The position numbers and the translations under genes were made by a program. The notes under the pieces are model-generated. The model made no database searches. It saw nothing but the letters and a program-made list of their open reading frames with translations, and was not told where the DNA came from. From Isochrysis galbana (Eukaryota > Haptophyta > Isochrysidales > Isochrysidaceae): a stretch of DNA of 64,000 bases. Within the stretch, counting starts at the first letter, position 1, and every line of letters starts with the position of its first letter. The DNA lies in NCBI GenBank assembly GCA_018136815.1, contig CM030936.1:1347694-1411693 (forward strand). Reading direction: 5' to 3'. This document shows, piece by piece, positions 62,060 through 64,000 of the stretch.

Positions 62060-64000
62060 ATGCGGGAGCTCCCGCCGCCGCCCGGTGCCGCTCCGCTCGC
62101 CCCCTTCCCTCCTGCACCCCTCCTCGTTCCACCCCTCTCCCACGAGGCGCTCGCCATCCAGATCGCCGCCCGCACTTCGTCCTCACAGGCCGCCACAAGC
62201 GCACACACGGCCACATCCTACCCTGACGCCCGCCTACTACCACCGCGAGCGCAGCTGCTGCAGGGCGGTCTCGTGCAGCTGCACCAGACGCACATGTTAG
62301 AGCCCTTTGCACCGGCGGCGCAGCCGCCGCACAGACAGATTCCCTTACCGGCGCGAACTGGCGCGCCGTCCTGCCTGCCCGCACAGCCGCTTTCCGTGGC
62401 ACCAATCCCCTACGCACCAGGTGCACCGAGCTATGCGCCCTACTGCGTAATGACGCCAACCGGTAGTGACAAGTTGGCGCCCGCCCCGCCGCTTCCTTTG
62501 TCCAACATGCTGGGCGGTTCCAACGCCGTCGCCTGTATGCAGGCCGCGGAGCGTCTGGCACAGATGGGCGAGTTCGCCGCAGCTGCTAAGAGCTTCCAGC
62601 ACGCCTACAAGGCATCGCCGGCGCCGCTCCCGCTGGTGCGCGCTGCCGACATGGCGCTCGCTTCCGGCGACTTGAATCAGGCCGAGCGCTGGCTATGCGA
62701 TGTGCTGAAGCGGTCAGACCTCGACGATGCATTGCGTGAGGAGGTTCGGGGCAAGCTCGCTGCATGCACATCGGCCGCCATGTCCGCCCTCGAGGCGTCC
62801 CCCGCTCCCAAGCCGACGGGGCCTGCGCCGGTCAAGGCGCAGCCGCCCAAAGCTGTGCCGCCACTGCCAGACTTTGTCTTCCATGGAAGGCCGGCAACAT
62901 CACTGTCCATCTCAATCGAGGGGCAGTTTGCCGTTCGGGACACAAGTGGGCGGCTCATCCTGGACAAGCGCTTATTCACGATGCGCGCCGCAGCCACCGA
63001 CTCGGAAGGGAATCCGGCCAAGCCGATCAAGGTTCGTGCCAAGCTCGTCTTTGAGGATATGGAACCCATTCCTGCGGAGCATAGGTACAATGCTCTAATG
63101 GGGATGACGGTCGCCACGATGATCGGCGACGCGCAGATGCGGCTGCGAGTTAACCTCATGTCGTCCAGTTTCGGCCGCCGCCGCTTCCGACTCATGCTCG
63201 TCCCGTACGATCCCGAAGTGGCAGCAGCTGGACTCAGCGCGACCTCCGAGCCGTTTGAAATGGTGTATGACACCAAAAAGCGCAAGGATGTGCGGATGGC
63301 TGTCGCTGGCATAGGACCAGCGGCAGGACGGGGGACGGCCGGAGCTGAGCGCCCGCACATGGCGGCGCTCGACCGGCGACGCTACTTCCGTAACGCCGAA
63401 ATCGCGGCGGCGACTACAACCTCTGGGCCGGCTCGACAGTCCAGACTTACATTGGGCGCATTGCGGCTCTGCGATCGGCTTGCGGCGATCGTGACGCAAC
63501 AGGTGACGCAAAAGGCCATGATGGCGGCCAGGAAGCGGCCGCCCGATGTGGTCCCACCCTCTGTGCCGCCCGCGAAGCGTACCGCCCCGCCCACCGGCGT
63601 GCCGAGCGCCCAATCTTCACACGCAAACTCCGTCCCCCCTCGGCCGGCACCGGCGAAGGCTCCTCGGCCGGCTCTGCTTGTAGGGCCTCGCCTCGCGGCA
63701 GGGCCGGGGGGTAGTGTAAGGCGGCCGCGCTGCGGTGTATGCACCGGCTGTCAAGCGGACGATTGCGGCTTGTGCCGCAATTGCCTCGACAAGCCCAAGT
63801 TTGGTGGGCCCGGATCGCGCAAATCGGCGTGCACTCGGCGTACATGCGTGCAGATCGCCAAGAGCGGGCAAGCGCCTCCCGACGTCGCCGGCACGAGCCC
63901 AAGGGCATCGGTACTGGGCTTGGTCCCTTACAATGCCCCCCTGCACATACCCACAAAGCAGGAGCCCCAGGAAACCACCCAAGGAGCCGATCTTAGCGCT
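62060..64000 (+). CDS. CXXC zinc-finger protein with TPR-like and beta-rich domains (runs off the right edge)
   Basis: An open frame from ATG 62060 (after a pyrimidine tract, CACAATGCGG) to the window end, at least 647 codons without a stop. The N-terminus (1-140) is Pro/Ala-rich. Residues about 155-235 form TPR-like helical hairpins (AERLAQMGEFAAAAKSFQHA, ADMALASGDLNQAERWL). Residues about 270-410 form a beta-rich domain (FVFHGRPATSLSISIEGQFA, IKVRAKLVFEDMEP, MRLRVNLMSSSFGRRRFRLM, SEPFEMVYDTKKR) reminiscent of immunoglobulin-like transcription-factor folds but not assigned. A CXXC finger lies at 558-596: cysteines 558, 561, 564, 569, 572, 575, 591 and 596 with the KFGG motif. CXXC fingers bind unmethylated CpG DNA, so a nuclear chromatin or transcription role is likely. 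The 3' end is outside the window. Confidence 0.85.
   Translation, partial: MRELPPPPGAAPLAPFPPAPLLVPPLSHEALAIQIAARTSSSQAATSAHTATSYPDARLLPPRAQLLQGGLVQLHQTHMLEPFAPAAQPPHRQIPLPARTGAPSCLPAQPLSVAPIPYAPGAPSYAPYCVMTPTGSDKLAPAPPLPLSNMLGGSNAVACMQAAERLAQMGEFAAAAKSFQHAYKASPAPLPLVRAADMALASGDLNQAERWLCDVLKRSDLDDALREEVRGKLAACTSAAMSALEASPAPKPTGPAPVKAQPPKAVPPLPDFVFHGRPATSLSISIEGQFAVRDTSGRLILDKRLFTMRAAATDSEGNPAKPIKVRAKLVFEDMEPIPAEHRYNALMGMTVATMIGDAQMRLRVNLMSSSFGRRRFRLMLVPYDPEVAAAGLSATSEPFEMVYDTKKRKDVRMAVAGIGPAAGRGTAGAERPHMAALDRRRYFRNAEIAAATTTSGPARQSRLTLGALRLCDRLAAIVTQQVTQKAMMAARKRPPDVVPPSVPPAKRTAPPTGVPSAQSSHANSVPPRPAPAKAPRPALLVGPRLAAGPGGSVRRPRCGVCTGCQADDCGLCRNCLDKPKFGGPGSRKSACTRRTCVQIAKSGQAPPDVAGTSPRASVLGLVPYNAPLHIPTKQEPQETTQGADLSA

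Overview
The window is eukaryotic nuclear DNA from a unicellular, GC-rich organism, most likely a photosynthetic protist. Genes carry GT-AG introns of 98-333 bp, or none. One protein belongs to a plant/cyanobacterial family (DUF1350), and three proteins begin with signal- or presequence-like N-termini. A short Cys-rich secreted module and a hybrid histidine kinase also fit an alga of the haptophyte/secondary-plastid type. That assignment is inference. No tRNA, rRNA or CRISPR array was recognised, and there are three 100-N assembly gaps.

Thirteen host genes can be supported. On the + strand they are a DUF1350 hydrolase-like protein (1596-3723), a hybrid histidine kinase (8262-10592), a basic nuclear-type protein (12940-13749), an RCC1-repeat protein (16943-18817), an ASNSD1-like asparagine synthetase-domain protein (25329-27455), a PQ-loop membrane protein (28416-29442), eIF3 subunit c (39648-42786), a membrane-anchored TTL-like ligase (53476-56193) and a CXXC zinc-finger protein running off the right edge (62060-64000). 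On the - strand they are a parvulin isomerase (20912-21568), a large two-exon protein of unknown function (30230-34027), an RluD-type pseudouridine synthase cut by a gap (34951-36507), a double cyclic-nucleotide-binding-fold protein (45118-46803) and a small Cys-rich receptor-like membrane protein (58536-59291). An orphan terminal exon lies at 4208-4419. The genes are unrelated housekeeping and signalling functions; nothing suggests a pathway cluster.

About half of the window is repetitive. It holds fragments of at least four hAT transposases, a LINE reverse transcriptase, two related LTR families with TG...CA ends, a Ty3/Gypsy RNase H fossil, and a SINE-like retroposon with a 19-bp target duplication. 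There is also a structured GC-hairpin repeat that ends in a canonical 3' splice site, an array of about 30-bp palindromic units (44.1-44.4 kb), and many CT/GA/GT microsatellites. The microsatellites sit directly upstream of most start codons, on either strand.

The best candidates for something undescribed are the hairpin repeats with splice-acceptor ends (4.0-5.0 kb), the palindromic array at 44.1 kb, and the fusion of a TPR-like region, a beta-rich domain and a CXXC finger at the right edge.
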